In this document: in pieces, positions 32,009 to 43,660 of the stretch
Position numbering within the stretch: the stretch's first letter is position 1
Layout of the letters: each line of letters starts with the position of its first letter
From: Pectinophora gossypiella
Taxonomy: Eukaryota; Arthropoda; Insecta; Lepidoptera; Gelechiidae
Assembly: GCF_024362695.1 (NCBI RefSeq)
Contig: NC_065425.1
Location: 4,531,001 to 4,595,000, forward strand
Reading direction: 5' to 3'
DNA: 64,000 nt
The notes under the pieces: generated by a model
What the model was told of the DNA's origin: nothing
What the model saw: only the letters and a program-made list of their open reading frames with translations
Databases searched by the model: none
Position numbers and translations under genes: made by a program

Positions 32009-32756
32009 AGAGTGTTTGTACATTGTGAATGTCAGTGATCGCCCAGCCCTACGATTCACATCTTGGGGTCGGATGTAGAGAGTCCACTAGATGATCACTA
32101 TCACACGTGTAATATGCCATACCCAGTCTATAAAGTGCCTACGATTAGAATGAAGATTTATTTATACTAGTCACTAATACCCTGAATAAAATTTTAAAGC
32201 GACTCTATATCTTTGATTCCAATACCAGTATTACAGTACGAATATAAAATGTGTTGACACTGTACTATACTGGACTATAGACCCTGTCATTTCAAAGGTA
32301 GTTAAGCCGTAATTGACATGATAGTAAAACCGTGGCTTTAAAAGTCATGGCTGGCTTAACAGGTTGAGCCAGTAGGCTCAACGAATCTGACTCACGATTT
32401 TGAGCAGTGCGCTGTAATATGTTTAATACACCAATGTCAATTGAAATTCAGTAAAAAAAAATCAAACTTCAAAGAAGTCCTTTTGATACTCGATAACACA
32501 CATTGCAAGCGCATCACAGTGAAACTATAAAAAAAAATGAAAAAAGCAAATTCAATTCCGCTATGGCGTTAATTGACAAAAAGTATTTATGAAAGGATAG
32601 TTAAAATATTCTCGATTGACGTCAAAGCAAACAAGGCTTGTGCAATGCAGGCTGGAATCTGTTGCATCCACGCCAGATATTAAAACGAATTGAAACTGAA
32701 AACCTTACAGAATTTAGCCATATTAATTTAAAAAAAGGTTTATAACACAAAAATAG
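32009..32756. other. No recognised feature
   Basis: No ORF or repeat family matched. Confidence 0.4.
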
Positions 32757-32954
32757 ATTGTCCCAAAAAATAAGATGATCCGTGCTTCGGAAGGCACGTT
32801 AAGCCGTTGATCCCGGTTACTACTTACTGATGTAAGTAAGTAGTCGTTACATGAGCCATGTCAGGGGTCTTTGGCGGCTCAATAGTAACCCTGAAACCAG
32901 GGTTGATGAGGTTGGTACTCTACCTCACAACCCACACGATAGAAAAAGAAGAAG
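32757..32954 (+). mobile_element. SINE family A, 5'-truncated
   Basis: From GATTGTCCC through the core GTGCTTCGGAAGGCACGTTA to CACACGATAGAAAAAGAAGA. Confidence 0.85.
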
Positions 32955-32989
32955 AGCACAAAAATAAAAAGTTATTTTATTAACTTCCA

Positions 32990-33115
32990 AAACAAAGGCG
33001 CTACAGCTCATCTACTATCAGGTTGGTCTAACAGAATGCTCGGTGAGGTGTGGGTGCTTGATTCATCAAGCGACAAATGTCGCTTTGACTACCCCAATTG
33101 TGATTTGGGATGGTT
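32990..33115 (+). repeat. Dispersed repeat family I
   Basis: TTGGTCTAACAGAATGCTCG, then GTGAGGTGTGGGTGCTTGAT and GACTACCCCAATTGTGAT. Confidence 0.6.
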
Positions 33116-33179
33116 GGTTTAGGTGACAAGGTAAAATTTGGTGATAAAGTTAGTGTTTTTTTTTCATACGGTAAAGGAC

Positions 33180-33335
33180 CAAATTACTCCTTAAATCTTC
33201 GTTCGATGTAAACTGACCCAATCTCATGCAAACATTCGGGCGAGTAGACTACAAAAAATATAAAAAGTGTAAACTGGCCAACAGGCGAGATATTAAGTAC
33301 GCGCCTTGTCGCTACCCGTACAGTCAGGGCAGTGG
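33180..33335 (-). repeat. Unnamed repeat family S, copy 1
   Basis: Homologous on the minus strand to 42405-42545: CTTAATATCTCGCCTGTTGG, then TTTTTTGTAGTCTACTCG and a CGAACGAAGA end. Confidence 0.55.
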
Positions 33336-33699
33336 TGTAAAACCTAAAAACGGAGTACCCACTGAAAAATAGTTGCAAAGCTGAATTTCAGCTCACTTTT
33401 TGTTGTGGTGCAAAGCTTTGTCTAGCCTGGTTTGCAGCGGGTGTCAGATGTCACGAACATTTACGAGTAGCTTACTCTTTGTTTTAAAAGTGTATGTGGA
33501 CACCTATTGATTTGTTGATGGCTCGTTATACAGGTCCATTTATGCATCACACTTGTTCCAAGGGTAGTTATTTGTATTCTGTAGTTTTACAAACATTAAA
33601 CCCTCTTTTTTCGATATCACATAATCCACACACATAAATATTATATTATTTCTTCATTAATATTTCATTATATTATAATATATATTATTTGGAAGGAAC

Positions 33700-33900
33700 T
33701 ACATATGTTTGTTAAGTACCTTTTCACGCTTAAACTGCTGAACCGACGTAGATAAAATGTGTGGAGATAGTTTTTGAACAAGGGAAGAACATAGGACAGT
33801 TTATGTCGGAAATCACCCGCTAAGGGGATGAAAAGGGTATAGACATAACATGACGCACGCGATAACCGAAATCGGGGACAGAAAGCTAACTATTATCTAA
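33700..33900 (+). repeat. Common insect-type repeat, diverged
   Basis: AAACTGCTGAACCGACGTAG then GATAAAATGTGTGGAGATAG and ATCACCCGCTAAGGGGATGA. It resembles widespread insect repeats that start with 'gctgaaccgatttagat' (from memory); class not assigned. Confidence 0.5.
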
Positions 33901-34999
33901 ATAATCCGTAAACTGCAGCTATACCAGGCAAGCCCACTGTGAAATATAAATGACAATAAAAGCTATCAACTATCGAACCGGCTTGACGCTGTGCCCTTGT
34001 TGGAGCACACTGCTATGATCTAGCCAAGTTCGAGGCGTGGAAATAGACGGAGCATTTAAATTAAAATACATGCACTTAACAAGTAAGTTTTGCTAGATGA
34101 CGCGAAGATAAATACTTCGGAACAGCGTTACAATAAACACATATTCAAACCTGAATTAAAACTTATTTTTTTTTATAATTATACAATTTTTCTTTTATTT
34201 TATAAACATTAGTGCCTGCGTTGCATATATTTTATCAATTATCTTCGGTTTATTTTGTATGTATAGCACCACAATCAAAAGTAGAACAAAAATAATTCAA
34301 CTAAATTATAATATTGATTTTCAATAAGTTCCCTATGACAATTTCATTTCATTAAACATACACTATGAATTATTACTTTGACTACTTCTTTAAACCAGTT
34401 TTAAACGAATATAGTATAGAACTTGCCTCAATTTTACAGCAGATGTTTCACAGCGGGTGCAATTTTAAAAAAGCGTATATTTTCTGTATTTTTATTTCCA
34501 CAACCGATGTCGCTTGTCACCTGTCGCCTCTAACAATGGCTCAGAATAAATAAAGAAGCGACTAGAATATTTGGTCCTATTCTCGTAAACGACCCGAATG
34601 GTTTTGTCATCTATTAAAATATGTACCTAGTTGAAGGCAAGGAGATATATTTAGAAGCGAAAAAGAAAAGGAGAAAATGGGAAAAGAAACGCTATTAACA
34701 ACACCTAAAACTTGTTATTTGCCATTGAAAGGGTTAACGGTACGGAAAGATAGTACTTTATAAGTAAAAAAAACAGGCTATATGCAGCCCACTACTAGGC
34801 CCAAACCTCCCCTCAATTAAGTATAAGTAAATACTTTATGAGTCTATTTTAACCTCGGTCTAATATATCTCTGTGACAATTTCAAAATCAGTTGAATAGT
34901 ATTGATATGAAAGCGTACCCGCCGGGAAGAAGGCGTGAGTTTATGTATGAATGTATGAAAGCGTAACAGGCAGGACAGTTACTTTCACATTTATAATAT
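33901..34999. other. No recognised gene
   Basis: AT-rich. 34777-34825 is a small antisense family-D tail (GGCCCAAACCTCCCCTCAAT). Confidence 0.4.
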
Positions 35000-35262
35000 T
35001 ACTAGCGACCCGGCTTCGCTCGGGTGCAATGCTGAGGAAAAAATGAAATTATTTACGACAACACATTAAAAACCTCAAAAATAACAGTATTTCTCCACTA
35101 TTTAATGGATGTTATTATACATATGAACCTTCCTCTTGAATCACTCTATCTATTAAAAAACCGCATCAAAATCCGTTGCGTAGTTTTAAAGATTTAAGCG
35201 TACATAGGGATAATAATATAGAGACAGAAAAAGCGACTTTGTTTTATACTATGTAGTGATAA
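35000..35262. repeat. Non-autonomous repeat, CTAGCGACCCGGCTTCGC type
   Basis: CTAGCGACCCGGCTTCGCTC, later CTTGAATCACTCTATCTATT, then AAAATCCGTTGCGTAGTTTT and GCGACTTTGTTTTATACTAT. I recall this as an abundant insect repeat, possibly Helitron-related; no ORF. Confidence 0.65.
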
Positions 35263-35636
35263 GTAGGAATTATATTGAAATGTAACAAAAATGTAGGTAC
35301 ATATTCGTATGTTATCTTCAGAGGTAGCCGATTTTACTTTCAACAATGTATGGCAAACGATTTCCATTCAACTAACGAGTAGGTTTGTTTCGTTGAATTA
35401 AAACCATTCGTACAATTTCTTGACAACATGCTACATGCAAGGTTTACATTCAAGGCTAATAATATACATAATTAAACAAGCATAATGACGTAGTAATGTC
35501 GAGCTAAGTTCCTGTAATTTGATTAATTAATTGTGCTTTACCGAGAAATATATTATCGAAGCATAAATTATCTCACTATGAAACCGTAGTTGGTTAACCA
35601 GCGAGAAATTATTTGGGTGAAATACCCTTGGTCAGA

Positions 35637-35830
35637 TAGACTAAGGCTGTTGCTGAATGGTGGCTAAGGGATGGTATGCGATATCGAGGCAGACCACCAG
35701 CCCGGTGGTCCGATGACATTGTGAGGTACGCCGGAAAGCAATGGATGAGACTTGCACAGGACCGGAAAGGATGGCGTGAAAGAGAGGAGGCCTATACCCA
35801 GCAGTGGGTGGATACAGGCTGAGTAGATAG
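35637..35830 (+). mobile_element. LINE C-terminal fragment
   Basis: The plus strand reads RYRGRPPARWSDDIVRYAGK, then QWMRLAQDRKGWREREEAYT to a stop near 35822. This R.RGRP..RW.DD......W...A.DR..W pattern is typical of the C-terminus of RTE/R1-like reverse transcriptases (from memory). Confidence 0.75.
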
Positions 35831-36176
35831 ACCCTTGGTTAATAGTATCTTGAATTATTTTTTAAGATAAAGAAGCTTTCTATAGTGCTTATTCGTTCCC
35901 ATGTTAGTCTTTGTGAATAAATAAAAGAGGTGCAATCTACGAATAAATTTTTCGAAGTTAGCCACAGATACTCCCCTATCGAGAGGCTTCAGTTATTTTT
36001 ATATTTCTTTTTTTTAACATGAACATAATACCTTAAACGCTAAGGAGTATGGCTGAACCCGACATGGGTTTGTCTCAATGCACTTTAAACATCGGTCAGC
36101 AATCAGTTGTTTAACTTAAATTACAAAAAGGTAGGTTAGTACGTAAAAGGGAGGTAGGTTTGGTCATCAGGTGACA
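35831..36176. other. No recognised feature
   Basis: Nothing matched. Confidence 0.35.
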
Positions 36177-36321
36177 GGTCGATCACCTGATGATTCGTGC
36201 TTCGAAAGGCTTAAGCTGTTGCTCCCGATAATTACTTACTGATGTATGTATGTAGTCGTTAAATGAGCCATGTCAGGGGCATTTGGCGGCTCAGTAATAA
36301 CCCTGACACCAGGGTTGAGGA
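36177..36321 (+). mobile_element. SINE family A, 5'-truncated and diverged
   Basis: CGTGCTTCGAAAGGCTTAAG core, AGCCATGTCAGGGGCATTTG, AACCCTGACACCAGGGTTGA. Confidence 0.75.
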
Positions 36322-36408
36322 GACACAAAGTTCCACTTGATATTAACTCAGAATCATGGTCTGAATCATCCCCCTCAGTATTCTTTACGATGTCACTAAC
36401 ATCTGTAT
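36322..36408. mobile_element. Half of a family-L foldback MITE
   Basis: TTCCACTTGATATTAACTCA, CCCCCTCAGTATTCTTTACG, TGTCACTAACA. Only one arm is present. Confidence 0.65.
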
Positions 36409-36744
36409 AATAGTCGATTGCAACTAATGTAAATTAATAACTCAGGCAAAGTTACTCGGTGTAATATCTATAACAAGAAACAAGGCAGCCAAAATGGCGC
36501 TCAATACACTTCCCTAATGAAAGTGTCAATAGATTTACTGTTAATATGTGTTTTCGCACATCAATAACATGTACTTACAACGATTAGGTAATCGGGAAGA
36601 TGTAATAGGCTATCGGACGTGTCCAATATGGGGATAGACGGACATTGGCTCGGCTAATAAATACAGACCTCAATCACACCGGAGCGTAAGTACGAAATTT
36701 GAAATACGGTACGAACAGTATACGTAATGTAATAGGCTGCGTCT

Positions 36745-37070
36745 TCTTCTATTGTGTGGGTTGTGAGGTGAATTCCCAACCTCATCAACCCTGGTATCAG
36801 GGTTATTATTGAGCCGCCAAAGGGCCCTGACATGGCTCATGTAACGACTACTTACTTACAACAGTAAGAAGTAACCGGGACCAACGGCTTAACGTGCCTT
36901 CCGAAGCACGGAACATCTCACTTTTTGGACAATCAGGTGATCAGCCTGTAAAGTCCTAACCAAACTAGGGATCACAAAGTGATTTTTGTGATATGCCCCC
37001 GCCGGGATTCGAACCCGGGACCTCCGGATCGTGAGCCCAGCGCTCAAATACTGGACCACGGAGGCCGCTG
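36745..37070 (-). mobile_element. SINE family A, complete, 11-bp TSD
   Basis: Perfect TSD AGGCTGCGTCT at 36734-36744 and 37071-37081. Head, box B (GGGTTCGAATCCC), GTGCTTCGGAAGGCACGTTA core and tail all present. This is the best reference copy of the family in the window. Confidence 0.94.
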
Positions 37071-37194
37071 AGGCTGCGTCTAAACCCTAAGCATGATCAA
37101 ATTGGCATGTTCTCTGTCTCTTTTGCACTAGGAAATGTACTATATCTCTGTCCTCCTCTTAACAGTTATGCTACGTTATATAGGTCAGTTGGTT

Positions 37195-37390
37195 AGGTAG
37201 GTGTCAGTACTATTCAGAGGCGGAGGACAGGAGTCCTAGTACGAGTCTGAAATAGACTACTCCGGACGCCATCCCACTCGCGTCACACAGAGTACTGCGG
37301 GGCGGAAGACAAGAGGGAAACCACTGCTCCATTTTTCCCTAGAAAAGTAGCATGGAGAATGCTACACCGATAAAAGCGTGACCTCCAAAT
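37195..37390 (+). mobile_element. LINE-like 3' end (family H)
   Basis: AGGCGGAGGACAGGAGTC, CGCCATCCCACTCGCGTCAC, TACTGCGGGGCGGAAGACAA, AGTAGCATGGAGAATGCTAC. Relatives: 46118-46150, 50690-50790, 52560-52640, 63228-63422. Confidence 0.7.
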
Positions 37391-37902
37391 GATTGGAAAA
37401 CAACTTGCCGGTTTTGATACGAAAGAATAATACTCCGCCCCGCACCAATTCGTATCGGGCGCTGAGCTAGATTTACCTCACCCCCTCTGAGTGTTACAAT
37501 ACAATGTAACATGACTGAAATTCAGTTCAATTCAATAAAATACCCTCATAAACTTTCGACAATCATTTTTCTACTTACCTACTTCATCGAACTATACTTT
37601 CTTTTTCCAGTCAATATACTTATTTCGTCTTGGAAAATAAGATACATTTTCGAGTAATTTTATCTCGAAATGAGAGTTTATAGAAACGAGAACCAGATAA
37701 CAACTGCATTGTCAATTCCTATCCGATGTGTTTCCGTGTAACGAACAAACGAACGTAAGCTTATAAAGTGTGGGTTCAGTACGACTGCTAGCGAACTAAG
37801 AATAGAATACCCTAAAAAAAAATTAGAGATTATATTTCATTAAGATTTATACCCTAAAATATACATTTATTTGCGTGGTAGTAGATACAATTTACATGTG
37901 TT

Positions 37903-38050
37903 TTTTTACGTGACATATTGTAGAGTGCCGCAGGTGGCATTAATTACTTAGCCAGACAAATAGGGAGCGCTAAGGGAGAGTCCTTTTAAAATTTAAGACA
38001 ACAGGCTTGAGGGTGCCCAGTTCGCCGCGAACCTCGGCTCAATTCTCGTC
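37903..38050 (-). mobile_element. LINE-like family F fragment
   Basis: TACGTGACATATTGTAGAGT then GCCGCAGGTGGCATTAATTA and AAGACAACAGGCTTGAGGGT. Confidence 0.7.
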
Positions 38051-38377
38051 GTCGTCGTGTATTAAGTCATAGTAACATTGACTTAATAAAAAACTTAAAA
38101 GTTAATCAATAACCTTATCAATATTACTATATAGCTGTTGTTGTAAGAAGAAAGGTCAGTTTCTCAATAACCAGAAGATAGGTAGACATACGAACAACGT
38201 ACCTAATAGTGATTTTATAGGGGTCCTTTCTCGCATTCGATTTACAAAACTCTAAAATTAAACACATTTATTTTTGATCATTATTTATTCGACTTCATGA
38301 GTTTCATGTTTGGATCATTGACAAATGATGTCACGACACGTAGTGGTTTCCAGGATTTGTTCCTTGGCAATGACAAT

Positions 38378-38524
38378 GTACGGTCACGAGCATTAATATG
38401 TATACACTTTGGTACCGTGTCACATTAACTTTTTTGACAAATTGAACTGTAAGTCTCACTAAATGTCAAATAAGTTAGTGCGACAGAGTCCTAAAGTGGG
38501 TACATTATATTGCTCATGACTGTA
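38378..38524. mobile_element. MITE family M, copy 2 (147 bp)
   Basis: TGTACGGTCACGAGCATTAA on the left and TTATATTGCTCATGACTGTA on the right. Same length as the reversed copy at 48031-48177. Confidence 0.8.
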
Positions 38525-39829
38525 TGTGGTTATTACATGGGACTTAAACATAGCTGGCGAGGAGTGAGTGTACGTTATTCGTGTCTTGACCTGTTCATTC
38601 GTGATTTCTTATGTTACGTGTTCACCGCTTGTCGCTATATCGCTGTCAATGACACAGCTGTCAACAACGGACGTACAGCAACACGGCGCATGCTAAATTG
38701 GTCGCTGCGCGTTGTTGTTTGCATTCAATTTCCTTTGTTCTCTTTTTGTATTCCAGCTCGAATATCCTATTTCGTATCCTCCGTGTAGGGAACGAGAGAT
38801 CTGTTAATTTGCATACCTTGCAGTTTCAAAATGATATGTTACATATCAAATACGGTAACAACTCAAAAAGTTTCAAAAACGAAATTTGTCAGTTGGGTAT
38901 TTTTTTGGAGAAGACACCAACAAAATTCCGTACTTTATATGTCACAACCCAAATCACACATTTTATAAGATAAGATTAGATTGAATAAGATATTATTTAG
39001 TATTTTTTGATTTGTAAAGTTCTTTATACAATGCAATTTGTTACAGTTGTTTTCTCGACACAGTCAAAGAAAAAAGAAACGTACCTTATTTACATTCCTT
39101 AGCAATCATACGGCTTATGAGAAATGATTTTATTTTGTATTGAATTTCCTGTGGAATATTATTTGTTGTTAAAAATAATTCTTAGGTGTTTTTTTTACGT
39201 ATTATTATTTTAATAAAAATACCGATGTTCTATCAGCGCCAACGTATTCTTTAAGTTATGTTAAACGCATTTCTTTGTCAATTGTAATTCTCCTAACTAC
39301 CCAATTGCATTACGTTATTCTATTACATGCAAAATTAACGATAACTTCACCCAATTTATTGCAGACAATAAACGAACTAAAACTTTATTTAAGTTGATAA
39401 AAGAATTAACAAAACAGAACCATCAATTTAAATTCAAACAAGTTTTCAAAATAATAACTTGTTCTTTAGAAATATAGTTACTATTCTATCTTCGGTTTTA
39501 ACTTTATAATTTATTTTATTTAACTCAAAATTTTATTTAAAAATATATAAATTTTATTTTCGGATTGCACTCACTGTAGATTTGTCTTGGACTTTACGCT
39601 CTCCATTTGTCTTGCCAGAAAGATATTATTGTGACATTAGTAACGGCTTCTTCAGGAAGAGAAAAGTCGGAACTCTGGCAGACTCTTTTGGCTTAAATGG
39701 TTATTACGCGAAATACTGCTGCTGTCGATATCATATTTTTATTGTTGTACGTCATTATCTTTATTATCAAAAACATTATTAGAGCATCCTGTCAAAAATT
39801 GAAATTTAGCTGGGCACGTTTTAGAAAAG
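38525..39829. other. No recognised gene
   Basis: ORFs of 91-92 codons at 38510-38973 have no domain features and overlap one another. The rest is AT-rich. Confidence 0.4.
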
Positions 39830-39975
39830 GCCGTAAGCCAAGGAGTAAGGGAGCGCGCGTGGACTGTCTGTCTATCTCGCACTTACCTGCGTGTTAGACG
39901 GCACATGGTAAGAACAAGATTTTCGTATGGAGTATCCGGTCTGTGCTACAGTATAAAAGACACCCTATTTATTGA
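39830..39975. repeat. Repeat family Q, copy 1
   Basis: AAGGAGTAAGGGAGCGCGCG, CTATCTCGCACTTACCTGCG, then TTTCGTATGGAGTATCCGGT. The second copy is at 57217-57360. Confidence 0.6.
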
Positions 39976-40188
39976 CAGCTAGTGGGGCACTTAGACTCAC
40001 AGCAAATAGAACGTCATTCTCTCGAGTGTTTACATATTGGCTACCACGCGAAGTATATTGGTACGCATCGGTCTGAGTATCAGTTACTTATTAGCTGTTA
40101 GTAGGTTAGGCATGAAATGTATAGCTAGCTACATTTTTGTTGGAGTAGAAGAGGATAAAATTGAAAGCTATACCATATGCTGGTAAGT

Positions 40189-40272
40189 ATGCTGTAAAAA
40201 CCGGACTAGTGGAATCTTCATTTTAGGTGAGCAGACTCTGTGAAAAATAGGATAACGCTAGGGAGATGATAG
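40189..40272 (+). mobile_element. SINE family B, 3' fragment
   Basis: GCTGTAAAAACCGGACTAGT, then GATAACGCTAGGGAGATGAT. Confidence 0.65.
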
Positions 40273-40746
40273 GCTGGTACGCCTTCCAAGATTTTGTTCG
40301 TGCAGTAGTTTACCATTCACCTATGTAGCTAACGGTAACAACCAATCACAACAGTGGAACAATTACCTTCTTCATCATCTATTTCTATTTAAAAAAATAC
40401 TCCAATGTTTTTTTTTTTCAGGTTTTGTGTGATTATGATACGTGTGATCGTCGGAAAGAGAAATTTTTTATTCATGCTACCAAAAATATCTTTAAAATTT
40501 TCAAGAGCATGTAAAATAAAAAATCAATCATCCGCAACAGAGCAGCATCGCACAATATGATAAATAAATAACGAATAAACGTACGGAATATTAAGAAATA
40601 AATAACTAAAAAAACAAAAATAAATTAAATTAAAAAAATAAATTAAAATAATTAAATATTCTTTTTATTATTAATTTAATTAAATTTCGAATAAACGTAC
40701 GGTATATTGAGGAATAAACGAAACGTGACTAAGTGAAACGTGGACT
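40273..40746. other. No recognised feature
   Basis: AT-rich, with AAATAAATTAAA low complexity at 40560-40690. Confidence 0.45.
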
Positions 40747-41090
40747 ATGACACAGAGAGACAGAGAGAGGTTGGAAGCGTTTGAGATGTGGTGTTGGCGA
40801 AGGATGGAGGGAAGGGAAGAAAAGAGAAGGGAAAAGAGAACCATATTGAAGACTATAGAGAACTGGAGAGGAAATATGATTGGCCACCTGATTCAACACG
40901 ATTCATTTATAACAAACATTATAGAAGGAAAAATTGAAGGGAAGAGAGGAAGGGGTAGACCTAGGATAACATTTATGAAACAAATAAAAGAGAAGGTGCA
41001 GGTCGTGTCGTATCGGGAGGTGAAGGTTTTGGCGGGAAGAAGAGAGGAATGGCGGTTACTCCACCGACAAGAGCGCAGCTCTTAAATAGA
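40747..41090 (+). mobile_element. RTE-like LINE C-terminal fragment with open 112-codon frame
   Basis: Open to a TAA at 41083-41085: FEMWCWRRMEG near the N-terminus, then RTILKTIENWRGNMIGHLIQ, GKRGRGRPRITF, and WRLLHRQERSS at the end. FEMW.WRRM and GKRGRGRPR are standard RTE-type C-terminal motifs. About 20-30 residues usually found between WRRM and RT(L/I)L appear replaced by a Glu/Lys/Arg-rich stretch. A GAGAGA tail follows. Confidence 0.85.
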
Positions 41091-41462
41091 GAGAGAGAGA
41101 TATTGAGGAATAAGTAGCTATTTTAAAACAGAAATGTACGTGAATTCCCGTACGGTAAAAGTATTAAAATTGTCATTTATTTTTATCTTATTTTATTTCG
41201 GCTACCAACTTCAAACAAAATAAACAATAATTTATTAAATCTTAAGCTATATCATTGGGCCAATAATAGGTTACCACGAATTACTCGGGCAGATAGTTAT
41301 GTAAATCGGATGCAGACATTCGATATTTTAGAATGCAGAGCAAAGTCCATTCGGCTAGAACTATGTAACCTAATGAAAAGGTATGTAGTACTAACATCTG
41401 GGTCACTTCAATTTACTCAATGATTGGGAGACGAATTGTTGGTGTCAATTGGACAGAAATCA
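41091..41462. other. No recognised feature
   Basis: 41225-41330 has a short coding-like look (no clear frame). Confidence 0.3.
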
Positions 41463-41890
41463 TATAACACAGCATCACGCCTGTATCTCCGAAGGGGTAG
41501 GCTGTGGTGTATACCAAGTTATACCCCGGACACTTCACACAAACAACCTCGTTTTACACAGGCACTACACGTTGACATTACTCGTATCGTACACGCGCAT
41601 CTGTGTGTGTGACGTCTGACAACATGCGATTCATGTCTAAACTATGTTCGAGGGGGGGGGGGATTTGAGGTAAACCTAGCTCAGCTGGTGGGGAGCGGAG
41701 CGGAGAGTTGCCATTCTATACGTAGTATTATTCCGACGTCGGGGCCTATTCCCATTAACCTTGTGTAGATCCTGGAAACCACGGGAATTATCTGTGGTCC
41801 AGACATGAATTCGAACTCACAAATTCGAATTCTGTGATACAGAGCACGAGTCGGATTTCGAACCCGTGGTCTTCGTATAAGGCTACCTAC
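41463..41890 (-). mobile_element. SINE family E pieces
   Basis: CATCACGCCTGTATCTCCGA, GGGGTAGGCTGTGGTGTATA at the left; AATTCTGTGATACAGAGCAC and box B GGATTTCGAACCCG at the right. Between them lies other repeat DNA, including an 11-12 base G run near 41652. Confidence 0.5.
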
Positions 41891-41899
41891 CGGGCATAC

Positions 41900-42404
41900 A
41901 GTAGTGTTGCTATGTAATGTTATGTGATTAATTAATTTCTCTGACAAGTCTATTGTCTTAAATTTTACATGAAAAAGCATTTCGGCAATGTTGACACAAA
42001 AATAAATAATTACTCAAATAACTTTGTTTTTGAATAAGTATAATAATATATTCAAATTGGAAACAAAAAAAAACGCCAATTTTGTTCCGAAAAACGAAAT
42101 ATTTCGGGAATCATTAGTGTACACATTATACTTCATGATTAAATTACAGGTAACAAATTGAAGTATATTAAATAACAAAGGAGCGTCAACGTCGTAATTT
42201 CATTTAGAATCATATTCCTAAAAAGCATCTCTGTTTTATTCGCTTTAATCTTCTCTTCTTTGTTAAAACACTTCCTGTGTTAAGCGAGATTATATTTAAT
42301 ACGAATTCCAACTGTTTATCAACGTCACATTGGATGAAAGCTTAAAACGGGTGAAACAAATAGGTACGTATTATTTTTTAGATAGACGCATGCATTCTGC
42401 GGCT
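41900..42404. other. No recognised feature
   Basis: Nothing matched. Confidence 0.35.
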
Positions 42405-42545
42405 TACGTGGCAAGTCGCCCGCTTAATATACGACGTGCGGGTGAGTTTGCGCATTATACATTTTTTATAGTCTACTTGTCAGAATGTGACTGGGCCAGT
42501 TTAGTCCGAACGAAGAATGGAGGAGAGGTCCTAAAATGCAAATGA
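42405..42545 (+). repeat. Unnamed repeat family S, copy 2
   Basis: CGCTTAATATACGACGTGCG, TTTTTTATAGTCTACTTGTC, CCAGTTTAGTCCGAACGAAG. Inverted relative to 33180-33335. Confidence 0.55.
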
Positions 42546-42989
42546 TATAGAGACCACACTTACAAGATATTTTGTGCTAGTGTGCCCATAAAATACTTCT
42601 CATATCGGACATGAAACTTGGAGCTTTTGGACTTACCTTATTCAACGATGTTAAATTTTAATATAACTTTGCTCCACTTCTTAATAGGACCTTCATGACC
42701 TATATTTCCTCTATTTTCCTTTTCAAACCTTATAATTCCTTAGGAACTTAAGTTTTCATGATATTTTTGCATTTCCATTAAACCCCACGCATTCTCAACC
42801 TACAATTTCTTTCAGAAATAGATACGAGTTATTGTTGGTAGGACCCGCCATTTTCTATTCAATACAACAACGGTACGACTTGGTACTAAGCGGCGAGACC
42901 ATTTGTCAAAATATTTTACTGCTCCAGTGCTATAGAGGAAGGTATTGTACTTGTATATAATACGTAGAATTTTGTGAATTTAGAAATGT
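42546..42989. other. No recognised feature
   Basis: Nothing matched. Confidence 0.35.
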
Positions 42990-43120
42990 AGATTCATAAG
43001 CTCCTATATCCCAATTGGGGCACTCAGAGGTACATTCATCGCAATATGAAGTAAGTACCCACACCTCACTGAGGTTTCTGTTAGGCCAACGTGATAGGTG
43101 AGCCGTATCGCCGTCTATAA
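42990..43120 (-). repeat. Dispersed repeat family I
   Basis: CATAAGCTCCTATATCCCAA, GGTACATTCATCGCAATATG, then GAGCCGTATCGCCGTCTATA. Confidence 0.6.
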
Positions 43121-43299
43121 TGGTCGAACCAACTGTGTTACTTAAATTTAGGTTTATTTTATTGCTAAATCGCAATTTCACCAGATTATACATGAACTTC
43201 TCCGAGGGACGTAGAAAAGAAAAACATAAATATATATTAAATATTTCGAATTTGTTGTCAGGTCATCTCCACACACCACACACCTCCATAACCTCCATA

Positions 43300-43660
43300 A
43301 ACCAGTTCAATACAAGTTAGGTCACATACCACTGAATTTCTCGGGAATGCGCGTTTCCTTACGACATTTTCCTTCGTCTCTTCTTTTCCCGTGTTAATTG
43401 TGTTGTAAAATCAAAGACCCTACGACCGATCGTCGTGGAGATCCTTGGGGAAGACCTATGCCCAGCAGTGGGCGTCGTAAGGCTGATGATGTTGTTGAAA
43501 ATCAAAGACCGACTATATTAGCACTTGATAATTATTTATGATCTAACTATGAATTCGACAAAAAAAACCAAAATATTTGGTTTAGGCACGTGCTGGATTT
43601 GAACATTTGAACCTGCGACCTCACAGTCAAACGTTCTTCCAACTGAGTTACCATATTAAA
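43300..43660 (-). mobile_element. SINE family B, interrupted
   Basis: Antisense: AATACAAGTTAGGTCACATA to the head GAACCTGCGACCTCACAGTC and CTTCCAACTGAGTTACC. Interrupted at 43420-43497. Confidence 0.8.
43420..43497 (+). mobile_element. Short LINE 3' fragment inside the SINE
   Basis: 78 bases: CGTCGTGGAGATCCTTGGGG, then CCTATGCCCAGCAGTGGGCG, ending GATGATGTTG. Perfect 13-bp TSD AAAATCAAAGACC (43407-43419 and 43498-43510). Confidence 0.85.

Noticed and set aside
31680..32059. Overlapping ORFs of 69-96 codons on both strands
   Set aside because: They are translations of the GTGTGC microsatellite (Val-Arg, Cys-Val, His-Ala repeats).
38510..38973. Two overlapping ORFs of 91-92 codons
   Set aside because: Different frames over the same DNA, no conserved motif, adjoining a MITE.
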